Notes: generated by a model not told the origin, from the letters alone. Numbered from the stretch's first letter, positions 1 through 10,150 are shown. The stretch is DNA of 64,000 nucleotides from Alteromonas sp. V450 (GCF_001885075.1 NZ_MODU01000004.1:2542001-2606000); one strand, 5' to 3'. A program made the numbers and translations.

Positions 1-447
1 TTCTAATTGGCTAAACGTAACCGCATTTTGTTGATACAAATCGAGCAGCCGACCCGGCGTCGCGATAAGCACATCAACCCCTTTTCGTAACTTCATCATC
101 TGCGGATTAATGCCGACGCCGCCGAATACTACCGCCGTTGAAAGCGGCAAAAACTCACTGAATGCGCGAATACTTTCTTCTACTTGTGCGGCCAGTTCTC
201 TAGTGGGTGTTAAAATTAAGGCTCTTACATTGTTCGCCGTGACCTTCTTTCCCGTCATCAACCGCTGTAAGATAGGCAAGCCAAACCCCGCAGTTTTTCC
301 GGTACCTGTTTGCGCTGCCGCCAGTACATCTTTACCCTGTAATACAATAGGAATTGCCTTTTCTTGGATTGGGGATGGCGTTGAGAAACCACGCTTTTCA
401 ATTGCTTTTAAAAGCGGTTCAGCAAGTCCTAATTGGGTAAAAGACAT
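1..447 (-). CDS. DEAD-box ATP-dependent RNA helicase, RhlE-like (N-terminal part, cut by window edge)
   Basis: The N-terminal 149 residues of a DEAD-box RNA helicase are present; the rest lies beyond the left edge. Visible in order are a Q motif ([14 protein letters not shown], then [10 protein letters not shown]), the Walker A motif [10 protein letters not shown], motif Ia PTRELA and motif Ib TPGR. The reading frame is open to base 1, before the DEAD box itself. Proteins of this family unwind or remodel RNA duplexes using ATP in ribosome assembly and mRNA decay. The order and wording of the motifs resemble RhlE more than DeaD or SrmB, but without the helicase C domain and tail the subgroup is uncertain. 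The ATG at 447 begins [13 protein letters not shown]. Confidence 0.85.
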   Translation of the reverse strand, partial: MSFTQLGLAEPLLKAIEKRGFSTPSPIQEKAIPIVLQGKDVLAAAQTGTGKTAGFGLPILQRLMTGKKVTANNVRALILTPTRELAAQVEESIRAFSEFLPLSTAVVFGGVGINPQMMKLRKGVDVLIATPGRLLDLYQQNAVTFSQLE

Positions 448-746
448 TTATTAACTCTCTCTTTACAAATATTATCGGTGGTAACACCCGTTAAGGCATA
501 TTCTGACGAAGTTGTACAAATCGCGGTGGGGCTGAGATTACTGAGGAAATCTAAGGGAAAACGCCATAGCTAAATTGCGCGCGGAGTCTACCATTAAAAG
601 CGCGCGCCCACCAGCACAATAAATAGCCAGCAACCGGTTTAAACCGTACTTTTAAATTAAACGCTACGGAAACTTATAACTGTAAATGCAAGGGGCACCA
701 ACAGGGTGTAGTTAAATCAAAAAACGTAGAAAGAAAGCGTGTTTGC
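448..746. other. gene-free stretch between helicase and GGDEF-EAL gene
   Basis: No convincing gene lies here. It serves as the 5' flank of the leftward helicase gene and the 3' flank of the leftward GGDEF-EAL gene. The only structure I see is a perfect 12-base palindrome, CGGTTTAAACCG, at 635-646. It could be an operator for the helicase promoter, but nothing identifies a binding protein. Confidence 0.4.
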
Positions 747-3149
747 TTAATCGCCAATACTAGAAAGCGATGTCGCGGCATGGTGTGTTTGTAAATACTC
801 CATCAACTCCACTAAGCTTAACGGTTTGGTAAAAAAGAAGCCTTGCATTGCTTTTGCGCCAATGCTTTTTGCAAAAGCAACTTGTTCCTCGCTCTCTAGC
901 CCTTCTAATGTACATGGCATGCCAAGTCGATTACACAGCCACACCACATTTTCTATAATCAACGCCCGGCGTTTTTCACCCTTTGTTTTCAGTGGGAAGG
1001 CGGGCAGAAGTGAGCGGTCAATTTTAATCGCATCGTAAGCATCATCAGCGAGTTCTGAGATGCACGAAAAGCCAGTACCAAAATCATCTATAGATATTGT
1101 TACCCCTAAACGTTTAATGGCATTGAGTACATCCCTGGCTTTCTCGCTTTGTAGCGTTGACTCGGTTATTTCGACAACAATCCGACTCGGTGCAATATCG
1201 TGAAACAAAAATCGTTCAGCAAATAATTCCGTAACACCAGGGTTTTGCAGCTGTACCGCAGACATGTTGAGGTTAAATCGCACATCATTAAACCCCCATT
1301 CAGTCAATTTTTTTAGCGCAAAACACACTTCATCTAGCATTAACAAACCAATATCATGAATATGCTTAGTACGCTCAGCTATGGGTATAAATTTATCTGG
1401 GCTAATAGCCCCATGGCTAGGAATGTGCCAACGCGCGAGCGCTTCTATGGCAGCTATCTCGCCATTTGCGCTAATAATGGGCTGAAAATGGGCCAATATT
1501 TGCTTACTTTTAATCGCTCCCTTAAGGGCTTGCTGAATAAACAAACGATATTCTATGTTTTTTGACAAACTATCATTGAAAACAACAACGTTACTTTTGC
1601 CGCCTTGCTTTGCTGAAAACATTGCAATATCAGCATGTTTCAGTAGGTCGGTTGCCGTCATCGTTTCAGTAGAAGTGGCGACGCCTATGCTTGCCGTAAT
1701 TTGAAAAGCGCCAGACGAGGTAGTGAACTCTCGTTTAAACGATTGCGACAACCTTGCTGTCATTTTATTAAGAAGCTTCTCACTCGACGTATTGGTGACG
1801 ATAACAAATTCGTCACCACCGAAGCGAATAACGCTGTCGTCTTCCCTTACCGCTGCTTTGAAACGACTAGCGCAAGAACGGAGAATCTCATCTCCTACTT
1901 CGTGCCCATGGGTATCATTGATCAACTTAAATTCATCAATATCAATGAAAATAATAGAGCAAGGCTCGCAAGATTCACTGAAGTTTTCTACAACGTTGTT
2001 TAGATAGTTACGATTCCCGGCACCGGTAAGCGCATCAGTAAACGCTAAGTATTTTAACTGGCTCTCTGAAGACTTAAGCTCGGTGACATCGGTGAGAATA
2101 GCAACAAAATTCGCTTCCTGGCTATCGTTGAGGAACGATGTAATAGACATTACCAAATGGTATCTTCGGCCATTACTTACAATCGTAAGGTCAGTTCTCA
2201 TTCCGTCAATAAGGTAATCGGGCCTCGGGTCATACTTCCTTTCCTTCGGAAACACATTATTTATCGACTTATTAAGAAGCAGCTCAGGTGTGGCACCAAG
2301 CATTTTACACAGCGATGCGTTTACTTTAGAAATGATGCCCTTTTCATCACAAACTAACACGCCTTCTTGAATTTCACTGACAATCTTATCTGCAATACCA
2401 AGGCTGGACTGCGCATGTTGCAAAACCGAAATATCTTGTATTGCGCCAATTTGAATACAGTCATCGCTCAAAATAACGTCGGATAACACTACTTGATACC
2501 ATTGCGGCGCTTGCCCTTGCGCTTTTATCTGTAATGTCGTTACGTAATTAGATTTTTGTTTTAGTGCATTAGATAACTCAGCCCGCTTTTCAATTGGAAA
2601 TAAAGAAAGAAAACTGTCTATAGACATCTGCTGAGGGAAATCGAATAAGTTCTCTACACTTTTAATCACAATAGAATGAGATAGCGGGTCGACCTCTAAG
2701 ATACCAAGTTTGGCCATTTTTGATGCCATTTCAAAACGCTTATTCGATGAGGCGAGCTCATATTCTATGCGTTTCCTCTCTAGAGCAACTTGTATCGTTG
2801 TGGTTAGCGATAAGCTTCCGTAGGGTTTAACTAAATAACCATACGGTGATACTTCCAATGCATTTGCTATCGTTGAATCATCGCAATAGGATGTAGTGAA
2901 CACAATCGGTATTTGATATTCCTTAGCCACTAGTCTTGCAAGGTCAATTCCAGATTCAGCTGCTCCCAAATTGATATCCATAAGGATAAGGCTTGGTACC
3001 TCCTGCTTAAGCAAGCTGAAGAGTTGTTTTGAACTAGACGCAACACCAATCACTTGCATGCCCGCACTTTTAAGATTCTTCTGAATATTGAGTGATTCAA
3101 TAAGACTATCTTCAACAATGATTATTTTGGGTACGGGCTGCGTTTGCAT
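747..3149 (-). CDS. response regulator with PAS, GGDEF and EAL domains
   Basis: This 800-residue protein couples a receiver to both c-di-GMP synthesis and breakdown domains. The receiver occupies about 8-125, with phospho-acceptor Asp58 in LILMDINLG and Lys in LVKPYG. A PAS-like region follows at about 250-360. The GGDEF domain has an intact RFGGDEF motif near residue 444, with an RxxD inhibitory site (REDD) five residues before it. The EAL domain has EALARW near 568 and DDFGTGFS. Both catalytic signatures look intact, so it may be bifunctional. It is the second gene of an operon, starting 3 bases after the phytochrome kinase stop. Its ribosome-binding site (GAGGTG) lies in the end of that gene. 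The kinase is therefore its likely phosphodonor, giving a light-to-c-di-GMP route by inference. Confidence 0.9.
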   Translation of the reverse strand: MQTQPVPKIIIVEDSLIESLNIQKNLKSAGMQVIGVASSSKQLFSLLKQEVPSLILMDINLGAAESGIDLARLVAKEYQIPIVFTTSYCDDSTIANALEVSPYGYLVKPYGSLSLTTTIQVALERKRIEYELASSNKRFEMASKMAKLGILEVDPLSHSIVIKSVENLFDFPQQMSIDSFLSLFPIEKRAELSNALKQKSNYVTTLQIKAQGQAPQWYQVVLSDVILSDDCIQIGAIQDISVLQHAQSSLGIADKIVSEIQEGVLVCDEKGIISKVNASLCKMLGATPELLLNKSINNVFPKERKYDPRPDYLIDGMRTDLTIVSNGRRYHLVMSITSFLNDSQEANFVAILTDVTELKSSESQLKYLAFTDALTGAGNRNYLNNVVENFSESCEPCSIIFIDIDEFKLINDTHGHEVGDEILRSCASRFKAAVREDDSVIRFGGDEFVIVTNTSSEKLLNKMTARLSQSFKREFTTSSGAFQITASIGVATSTETMTATDLLKHADIAMFSAKQGGKSNVVVFNDSLSKNIEYRLFIQQALKGAIKSKQILAHFQPIISANGEIAAIEALARWHIPSHGAISPDKFIPIAERTKHIHDIGLLMLDEVCFALKKLTEWGFNDVRFNLNMSAVQLQNPGVTELFAERFLFHDIAPSRIVVEITESTLQSEKARDVLNAIKRLGVTISIDDFGTGFSCISELADDAYDAIKIDRSLLPAFPLKTKGEKRRALIIENVVWLCNRLGMPCTLEGLESEEQVAFAKSIGAKAMQGFFFTKPLSLVELMEYLQTHHAATSLSSIGD

Positions 3150-3152
3150 GTG

Positions 3153-5717
3153 CTACACCTCAAATCCAAAAGATTGAATTGTCGTCTTTAAAAGTTCAGT
3201 GTCGACAGGTTTAGTCAGTACAGACACATGACCAAGTTCTTCCGGCAGCTCTATCGCAGCCCCGTACCCGGTAATAAAGACAAAAGGAATACCTTGCTTT
3301 TGAATTTCCAAGCCCAGTTGGAACGTATTTTCATGACCTAAGTGGACATCTAAAAACATCATTGAAGGTTTGTGTTTTGCCAAAGCGGCCCTTGCAGAGG
3401 CGATGTTTCCAAATATTTCGGTCTTATTAAAGCCAATTTGGTTAAGGTGCTTTTTTAAGTCTAAGGAAATAAGAAGATTATCTTCTACAATAAACGCGCT
3501 CGAGAGCAATTTAGGTTCATGCACTTTAATGTTATGGGCGTTGGCTTCCGTTTTTGCCTCTTTCTCAACGTCACTGTTTTCAAATTCAAGCTCTACGTAT
3601 TTTTTAGGAATAAAAAACTTAGCAGTCAAACCTGTTACCTTACTTTGCAGCTCCACCTTGCCTTTAAGTTCATGAGGTATAACCGATTTTATAACGGTCA
3701 TTCCAAAACTCTCTTCTCCTAAACCTTCTAAAGGCGGCCCACCCAATTCCTCCCAGTAAATAGTACACCCCGTAGTTTCGTCAAAATCCCAAGTGATCGA
3801 TACTCTGCCATCATTACTCGTCGCGCTAAGTGCGCCATATTTAGCCGCATTGGTGATCATTTCGTGAAACACCAACACAATAGGCGTTATCGCGTAAGGC
3901 GTAAGTTTGATATCGGGGCCTTTAATCGTAAATGCTGACTCATTTACCATGTATGCTTTTAACTCGTTAAGCAGCAAATCATTAAACCGAATACTGTCGT
4001 ATGAAGCATGAGTGAGTTGATCATGTCCTAGTGCCAGAGCAGATATTCGCGAAGAAAGCGAAGAAACAAATTCGTCAATATTTTTCTTGTACAGAGATGT
4101 TTGACCTATTATCGCACTGACCAAATTAAGGATATTTCTTACCCGATGATTAAGTTCGCCAATCAATAGCTCAAGGCGTTTTTTTGCCTCTCTTTGAAGT
4201 AGTTCTTTCTCGTGGAGGTGGCGAATGGTTAGCTCCATCACACCAAGTCGAATCGATTTTGCTCTCTCAAGATCTAAGGTCGTCCAAGGCGTAGATTTGG
4301 CGTCATTACTTTCAATCCACTTTTCAAAACTTCTGCGAGGAGTGAGTATGTCTCTACCCTGACTTTTCTCTACTCGTTTGCTCGGGTTTCCTGCCCACAC
4401 GACTTGCTCTACCACTGAGTTTCTGAAAAGAAAAATATAATCCATAGGCTGGCTTGAAATCTTTAACGCTAATACACCTGCGACCTTCCCGTCAGACAAG
4501 CTTGGATCCGCGGCAGCCAAGTTATCAAATTGATAGATTTCTTCAGGCGGCAACTCCTTTAAAATTGACGTTAGGCGCGCTATTTTTTGCTCACTCAACG
4601 CGTCGCCGTTCTTAGTGTACTCATCACCGAAAATACATCCCACGCCATCAATATCAATTAAGCGCTTCAACAGCTGCAATTGTTCAACTATGGCATTGGA
4701 AAGCGAAGAACCTAAAGACAAATTACTTAACACTCTTGCAAAGGTACTGTTCGCTTCTTCACTTACTCTTATCCGCTCATTCACCAGCCGTCTCGACAGC
4801 TCTAGTGAAAACATTTCGGCGAATAGCTCTAGCTGAGCGACTAATCGCCCCGGAATGACTTTCGCATCATTGTGGTGGCACGCGATAAGCCCCCATAGTT
4901 GCCCGTTCACAATTAGCGATATGGACATTGATGCAGCAACACCCATATTCTTTAAATATTGAATATGGACCTCTGAAACAGCTCTTAAGCGTGAGAATGA
5001 GAGATCAATGGATGTTGTTGCATCATTATTTTTATCTACGATTAAATGGTTTTTTCCACTTACGTCAGAAATATTTCTTACAAGGTTTTTTTTATAAAGC
5101 TCGCGTGCTTGGCGCGGAATATCTGAAGCGGGGTAACGCAACCCTAGAAAAGGCGGCATATCGCTTGACATTGACTCAGCAACGACTTCACCGGCACCAT
5201 CACTCAAAAATTGATACAGCATTACCCTATCAAACCCTGTCGCCGTTCTGACGCTTTCAACGGCCCCAGTGTAAAGTTCATCCATTTCTGAGAATATTGC
5301 TATTTGACTCATAAGTGCAGTCATAACACCATCAAATTTACCTCGGCCTACAACACGCTCAAATTCCAGCACGAGTTGCTCAGCGCTCTGGTGAATACAA
5401 AGGTCGAACTTATCCTCAGAAAAAGGCAGCGATAGCCCATTGAGGTATGTCGCTTTACCAAGGATCATTGCTTGGCTCTGTGCGCCACGGATAGCGTGAA
5501 CCTGCTCTTTATCTAGCCAATGCCAGAAGGTACTGCCGATTAGTTGACTTATTGAGCTATCAAGAAACTCCCCTATGTTTTCAGACACATGGCTGACAAC
5601 ACCTTCCCTGTCTAAGACAATCATAAACCCGTGATCTTGTACTTTACCTAGAAGATGGATGGGCTCTTTGTCACATTGAGTTACTAATGATGTTAACTCT
5701 ATAGAATCGCTATGCAT
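3153..5717 (-). CDS. bacteriophytochrome hybrid histidine kinase (HWE type) with C-terminal receiver
   Basis: This 854-residue protein is a red/far-red photoreceptor kinase. The N-terminal PAS domain carries Cys15 in TQCDKEPIHLLG, the position where bacterial phytochromes attach biliverdin. The GAF domain (about 135-300) has the PASDIP motif and the chromophore-contacting His region GLIACHHND; a PHY domain follows to about 500. The kinase is of the HWE/HisKA_2 class: phospho-acceptor His near 523 in GELNHRVRNIL, then FHEMITNAAKYGA and the WEE motif. A receiver domain ends the protein, with Asp near 790 in MMFLDVHLG. It heads an operon with the GGDEF-EAL regulator. No heme oxygenase (bphO) gene lies in the window, so biliverdin must come from elsewhere. 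Light sensing is inferred from the motifs. Confidence 0.92.
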   Translation of the reverse strand: MHSDSIELTSLVTQCDKEPIHLLGKVQDHGFMIVLDREGVVSHVSENIGEFLDSSISQLIGSTFWHWLDKEQVHAIRGAQSQAMILGKATYLNGLSLPFSEDKFDLCIHQSAEQLVLEFERVVGRGKFDGVMTALMSQIAIFSEMDELYTGAVESVRTATGFDRVMLYQFLSDGAGEVVAESMSSDMPPFLGLRYPASDIPRQARELYKKNLVRNISDVSGKNHLIVDKNNDATTSIDLSFSRLRAVSEVHIQYLKNMGVAASMSISLIVNGQLWGLIACHHNDAKVIPGRLVAQLELFAEMFSLELSRRLVNERIRVSEEANSTFARVLSNLSLGSSLSNAIVEQLQLLKRLIDIDGVGCIFGDEYTKNGDALSEQKIARLTSILKELPPEEIYQFDNLAAADPSLSDGKVAGVLALKISSQPMDYIFLFRNSVVEQVVWAGNPSKRVEKSQGRDILTPRRSFEKWIESNDAKSTPWTTLDLERAKSIRLGVMELTIRHLHEKELLQREAKKRLELLIGELNHRVRNILNLVSAIIGQTSLYKKNIDEFVSSLSSRISALALGHDQLTHASYDSIRFNDLLLNELKAYMVNESAFTIKGPDIKLTPYAITPIVLVFHEMITNAAKYGALSATSNDGRVSITWDFDETTGCTIYWEELGGPPLEGLGEESFGMTVIKSVIPHELKGKVELQSKVTGLTAKFFIPKKYVELEFENSDVEKEAKTEANAHNIKVHEPKLLSSAFIVEDNLLISLDLKKHLNQIGFNKTEIFGNIASARAALAKHKPSMMFLDVHLGHENTFQLGLEIQKQGIPFVFITGYGAAIELPEELGHVSVLTKPVDTELLKTTIQSFGFEV

Positions 5718-5935
5718 GTGAATAAACCACTATGAAAGTAGGAAATGTATGAAAGTAAGGGCGCTTAATTTAATGCGCTTTCGACACTATTGGCATCTTA
5801 ATGCAAGTTACTTTCAGTTTGTTAAGCATGTATAAACTATGTATGTAGATAATGTATAGTCTATTGGCGTTCAAAAAAACACCTATTATGCGTTTTTTAT
5901 AATATTAGTCTGTAAATTGTCGAGACATAGAAACT

Positions 5936-5961
5936 AAAAAGCCGACTATGTAATAGTCGGC
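5936..5961 (-). terminator. intrinsic terminator after KDPG aldolase gene
   Basis: A perfect 9-bp stem, GCCGACTAT/ATAGTCGGC (5941-5949 and 5953-5961), has a 3-base loop. On the minus strand it is followed by five T residues. It lies 30 bases after the eda stop and should end the leftward alginate operon before the phytochrome promoter. Confidence 0.85.
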
Positions 5962-5990
5962 CAATTAATACTCTCAGCGAGTAGCATTGA

Positions 5991-6608
5991 CTACCGTAAC
6001 GCGTCCTTGCATGCTGTAGTGATGTTTTGCCAATGCTTGTCTGCCACCCATTGAGGCTTTGAGATCCACGTTCCACCTGCTGCAAATACGTTTGGAAGCG
6101 ACGTATACTCGTTGAAGTTAGCTTGCGACACACCGCCTGTTGGGCAAAAAGAGGTGTCTTTGAACAACCCAGCAACGGCTTTCAAAAAAGCCGTTCCACC
6201 TGATAAAGACGCTGGAAACAACTTCATTTCGCGATATCCGTGTTCACGTGCCAAAATAATTTCGGCAACGTTCGACACTCCAGGTAAAACGGGTAGGTTC
6301 GTGTTTCCCAACATAGCAAGCAATCGCTCAGTGACGGCTGGTGTAACGATAAAATCGGCCCCCGCATCGACAGCAGCATCAAGTGAAACTTGATCAATAA
6401 CAGTTCCTGCGCACACTGTCATATTAGGAAGCGCAGACTTAATAGCTGCTATTGCATGTGCAGATCTTTCAGATCTGAGAACAACTTCTACTGTATTTAG
6501 ACCTGCATCACTCATGGCGAGAGCTATTGACACACCATCTTCTTCATTTTCAACTTGTATTATGGGCAGCAGTTTTTGGCCATCCATTAGTTCTGAGATT
6601 TTTTTCAT
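5991..6608 (-). CDS. eda: 2-keto-3-deoxy-6-phosphogluconate (KDPG) aldolase
   Basis: This 205-residue class I aldolase splits KDPG into pyruvate and glyceraldehyde-3-phosphate, the last Entner-Doudoroff step, in the cytoplasm. The Schiff-base lysine sits in MKLFPAS. The substrate-binding CPTGGV motif and the glutamate in NTVEVVLRS also match the family, and the length is typical. It is the third gene of the leftward operon after the PL6 lyase and KDG kinase, 20 bases behind kdgK. The ATG at 6608 is preceded by AAGAGA. In this setting it finishes catabolism of alginate-derived 2-keto-3-deoxygluconate. A second copy serving glucose may exist elsewhere in the genome. Confidence 0.93.
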   Translation of the reverse strand: MKKISELMDGQKLLPIIQVENEEDGVSIALAMSDAGLNTVEVVLRSERSAHAIAAIKSALPNMTVCAGTVIDQVSLDAAVDAGADFIVTPAVTERLLAMLGNTNLPVLPGVSNVAEIILAREHGYREMKLFPASLSGGTAFLKAVAGLFKDTSFCPTGGVSQANFNEYTSLPNVFAAGGTWISKPQWVADKHWQNITTACKDALR

Positions 6609-6628
6609 TTTTGTCTCTTGAATATTTA

Positions 6629-7555
6629 TTACAACGATTGTCTGACAAATAATCTATAAGTATTCGCGTCTACAATTGCACCTGGGTGTTGAATTACAAA
6701 ACCAGCACATTTTGACGCTTTAATAACACTCTCGTAAGCATTATTACTTTTTAAATAGGCGCCTAAAAAAACACCGTTAAACGCATCTCCTGCCGATGTC
6801 GTATCTACCACATTACTCACTGGAGTAAGCGTCACTTGTGAAGTATTCCCTTGTTCATCTACAAGTGTTACCGCTTCACTACCATTCTTAATTACAAGCT
6901 GTTTAAATTTAAAAGGAGCGAGAAACCTAACTACTTCCTGTACTGTGCTAAAACCATAAAGAAAATTAAAATCTTCCACGCCAGGAAGGGTAATATCTGC
7001 TAGGTCAAACGCCCTTTCGTAAATAGCAAGTACATCGTCTCGCCCCTTCCATAAGGCCGGCCTATGGTTAATATCAAAAACGATAGTCGCTCCTGACTCT
7101 TTCAATCTATTAACCAGTGAAAAGAACTCATTTAGCTCATATTGATGCAGCACAGCCAATGTTATGCCTGAGAACAGAATGGCATCCAGGTCTTCCAATG
7201 AAGAAATGTCGTCGGGCTTCAGCAATGACATAAAACATTTAGCTGCAGAATCGTTCCGCCAGTATGTAAAAGAACGTTCTCCCTGATCATCCGTGTATAT
7301 TCTGTAAAGGCCTAGATGCTTTTCGGGGTGGGTAAACAAGAAACGCGCGTCGATTGATTCAGACCGAGTAAACGCCACCATTTCTTGGGAAAGCACGTCT
7401 GCCCCAACGGCACTGATAAAATAACTTTCAAACTCAGGAAACGTTCTCTTTAAATAAACCGCGGAATTAAATGTATCACCCGCAAACCCTTCGCTTAAAA
7501 CACCGTCCACCTTCTTCAGTTCGGCCATACATTCACCGATAAAACCAATTCTCAT
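6629..7555 (-). CDS. kdgK: 2-keto-3-deoxygluconate kinase, PfkB family
   Basis: This 308-residue PfkB-family sugar kinase starts with GECMAEL, the usual beginning of KdgK proteins. It carries the PfkB signature DTTSAGDAFNG near the C-terminus, with the catalytic Asp in SAGDAF. The length matches the family (about 310). It would phosphorylate 2-keto-3-deoxygluconate to KDPG, the substrate of the aldolase encoded directly downstream. The lyase upstream yields unsaturated uronates that become KDG after reduction; the reductase is not in this window. Other PfkB substrates cannot be excluded from sequence alone, but the operon strongly favours KDG. Confidence 0.9.
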   Translation of the reverse strand: MRIGFIGECMAELKKVDGVLSEGFAGDTFNSAVYLKRTFPEFESYFISAVGADVLSQEMVAFTRSESIDARFLFTHPEKHLGLYRIYTDDQGERSFTYWRNDSAAKCFMSLLKPDDISSLEDLDAILFSGITLAVLHQYELNEFFSLVNRLKESGATIVFDINHRPALWKGRDDVLAIYERAFDLADITLPGVEDFNFLYGFSTVQEVVRFLAPFKFKQLVIKNGSEAVTLVDEQGNTSQVTLTPVSNVVDTTSAGDAFNGVFLGAYLKSNNAYESVIKASKCAGFVIQHPGAIVDANTYRLFVRQSL

Positions 7556-7603
7556 ATTCGTCTCGCTTTAATACATACAAATTCAGATAAAAGAGAGTAG
7601 TCA

Positions 7604-9823
7604 CTACTGACAGCCACATTCAGCTCCTTGAGATAGGAAATCGATAACTTTAGGGTCTGGTGTATTTTCAAAAAGATTTTTAACGATAGATGTCTTTGGT
7701 TCGCCCACAGTATGCTCAATCACAACCTTGGCACTGCTCTTAATATCGTTACTTTTTAAAAGCGCCTGTTGAACACCATGAAGAAAAATACTCGCTTTAC
7801 TCTTATTGCGCTTTCCAAGCCCAACCCTCTCAAGTTGGTTTTTGAAAAATGTGACTTTAGGCCCGAATGTGCTTTCGTCTGTACCGCCTCGATATATTAG
7901 CGCTAATGCTCCGTCAACCTGCTCGATATGATTATTGGAAAAGTTGAGTACTTCCACATTGTAGATACCGAGGTCGTCTCTTTCCTTGTCAAATAGGAGT
8001 ATGTTTCCAGTAATATTCGAAAACTCGCTATTTTCAATATTAACCGATGTCGCAAAGCTTCGTGCTCCTGCGGCAAAGAAGTGATAGCTGTGGTTAATAT
8101 TTAGATTCAACACCGACACGTTACGCATGTCGAAACGATAATTAGTCATCATTCCCCATTTCTGTGTTCTCAAGAGAGTATTTCCGGCAGCATCAGGCGC
8201 GTCTTCACCAGACAAGGACAGAAACGCCAGTTTAAGATTGCCATTATCAATAATTTCGAACAGTGCCGTGCGCTGCGGCAATAAAACAACGTTTTCTTGA
8301 CTCACACCTTTAATTGACAATGTTTTGTCGATCACTACTGTTTTCTCTTCGCTGTAATTGCCTTTTTGTAATATCAACGTATCGCCGTCACTTGCTTTAG
8401 CTACCGCATTAAAAAGCGTGTTTACGCCAGGCTCGACAACTATCTCTCTGCCAGAATCAAAAGGGACTTCGTATTGCTTTTTCGCGTACCAAGATGGGCC
8501 AACATCATCTCTACTTAGTGTCACAATGTCGGGAGAAGCCCCAACTTTTCCCACCTCTTGGTCTTCCGATAGCGTTTGCCCAATATTGCTGATCTTTGAG
8601 AAACCCTCTTGAACAGTACTTTCGACACTATAGTTTGCAACATTGTCAGCAAACTTAATTCCTTTTATGTCATCGAAGAAACTCATGGTTATTGGCGCAT
8701 TTTGTGAAAGTAAAAGATTATTTGTGAACTTGCTATTTATAGGTGGGGCCGAACGTTCTTCATCAGCGCCGGCAGCGAACTGAATATGCTCAACATCGAT
8801 AAAAGTATTGTGGTGAATATTGGCACCATCTACTTGATGGTAACGATTTTGCGGCGAATTAGGCACGCCGTTCATTACAGTAAAACCACTTCCAAACCGG
8901 TAACCTGTGAGGGATTTAAATAAGTTGTTTGCTACCTCTTGGTTTGCATTTATAACTCGTACTCCCCCCGTATTGTGTACGCCATTACCTAAAAATACGT
9001 TGTTTGTTACCACGTTGTTGTTACCGTGGCGAAGCGTTAACGTTCCTCTAGATTCGATAAATGTATTGCCATGGATGATATTGCCGCCTGATTTAACACT
9101 GATTATTTCTACCTCGCCGTTACAACGCTCAAAAACATTGTTTTCAACATGTGTAAAAGAGTTCTCGAGCGAATAATGGCTTGTACCTATTCTCAGCGTT
9201 TCACCACCGTTAGAGCCAAGTTCGGGTCGATAGCCGAAATAATTGTGATCAATGAGGTGATGGTTTTCTATACTGCTTTTTGAATTTAAGCGAACTGCCA
9301 ATGTGACGCCACGATTTCGTTTACCCGCTAAATAGGAATGGTCTAATCGATTGTGTTTTCCGTAAAGCGCGACCCAATAATCGTTTTCAAATTTGTCTGG
9401 CTTCGAATAATCTTCAATAACAACTTCCGTTACGCGGGAGTGGTTAGCAATTTCATTTTTATTTATGCGATAGCTTATTACAGCGCCAGAGGGCGAATAG
9501 CCATCTTTGAAAATTAACCCAGATACGACAAGGTGTGCACCGCCCAACGATAAGCTTGATTGCCCTGTTAACAGTACTTTACCTTTTTCCTCGGCACGTA
9601 AAACAATCGGTTTTCCTTCACTGCCTTTTGCACTAAAAATAATTTCAAAGTCTTTATACACGCCGTTTTTCAGCACTATTTCGTCGCCCGGTTCAACCGT
9701 TGCCAGCGCTTTTTCTAACGATGCTTTACTGTCGATGAAGAAGTCTTCTGCCTTGACGAGCGCGCTACACAATAAAAAAATAGCCCCAACAAGTAATCTG
9801 AACTCTATCACACGAACCCTCAT
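7604..9823 (-). CDS. polysaccharide lyase family 6 alginate lyase, exported
   Basis: This 739-residue protein has a Sec signal peptide (hydrophobic LLVGAIFLLCSALV, likely cleavage after VKA) followed by right-handed beta-helix repeats. The PL6 catalytic region is visible: a lysine in EIISVKSGGN and an arginine in GTLTLRHGNNN, with the preceding NGGETLRIG. PL6 contains alginate lyases and chondroitinase B; the length corresponds to the two-helix type. It would cleave alginate by beta-elimination outside the cytoplasm. ATG at 9823 has GGAG seven bases upstream. It is first in the operon with kdgK (48-base gap) and eda, which argues for alginate rather than chondroitin as substrate. No PL7, PL17 or TonB-dependent transporter is in the window. 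Confidence 0.88.
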   Translation of the reverse strand: MRVRVIEFRLLVGAIFLLCSALVKAEDFFIDSKASLEKALATVEPGDEIVLKNGVYKDFEIIFSAKGSEGKPIVLRAEEKGKVLLTGQSSLSLGGAHLVVSGLIFKDGYSPSGAVISYRINKNEIANHSRVTEVVIEDYSKPDKFENDYWVALYGKHNRLDHSYLAGKRNRGVTLAVRLNSKSSIENHHLIDHNYFGYRPELGSNGGETLRIGTSHYSLENSFTHVENNVFERCNGEVEIISVKSGGNIIHGNTFIESRGTLTLRHGNNNVVTNNVFLGNGVHNTGGVRVINANQEVANNLFKSLTGYRFGSGFTVMNGVPNSPQNRYHQVDGANIHHNTFIDVEHIQFAAGADEERSAPPINSKFTNNLLLSQNAPITMSFFDDIKGIKFADNVANYSVESTVQEGFSKISNIGQTLSEDQEVGKVGASPDIVTLSRDDVGPSWYAKKQYEVPFDSGREIVVEPGVNTLFNAVAKASDGDTLILQKGNYSEEKTVVIDKTLSIKGVSQENVVLLPQRTALFEIIDNGNLKLAFLSLSGEDAPDAAGNTLLRTQKWGMMTNYRFDMRNVSVLNLNINHSYHFFAAGARSFATSVNIENSEFSNITGNILLFDKERDDLGIYNVEVLNFSNNHIEQVDGALALIYRGGTDESTFGPKVTFFKNQLERVGLGKRNKSKASIFLHGVQQALLKSNDIKSSAKVVIEHTVGEPKTSIVKNLFENTPDPKVIDFLSQGAECGCQ

Positions 9824-10150
9824 TCACTTCTCCATTACACCTGTAAACAAACGCGAAGTTTTGCCGTTTACGTCCACAAACTTTGCAAATTAGCAACTAT
9901 GCTGTTATTAATTTGTTACCGACCATTGAAATCTAACCAATAGTAAGACCAAAAACAACCTATTTATTTTACCAAATATAATAAATAGGTATTACCAGTG
10001 GTTATTTTGGCGTGAGAATGCGATAAAAAAGCGCTGTGCGACAATGGCTTTGCGCTTAAAATAAGTTCGATATACAATCGTAAGATAAAAAGATATGACC
10101 AATTCCGTTTTCAGCATCGGCATTTAAACAGGCAAACAAGGGCAGTATTT
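9824..10150. promoter_or_regulatory. divergent promoter region with candidate GntR/FadR-type operator
   Basis: This 327-base spacer separates the leftward PL6 operon from the rightward GntR-type regulator. It holds two overlapping perfect palindromes: GGTATTACC at 9988-9996 and ACCAGTGGT at 9994-10002. A further TACC lies at 9970-9973. GGTnnnACC fits the GT-N3-AC core common to operators of the FadR subfamily. The regulator next door is the obvious candidate to bind it. This is inference from position and symmetry. Confidence 0.5.

Noticed and set aside
110-454. Open frame on the plus strand at the left edge
   Set aside because: It is the complement of the DEAD-box helicase, which has clear motifs on the minus strand; the plus frame has none.
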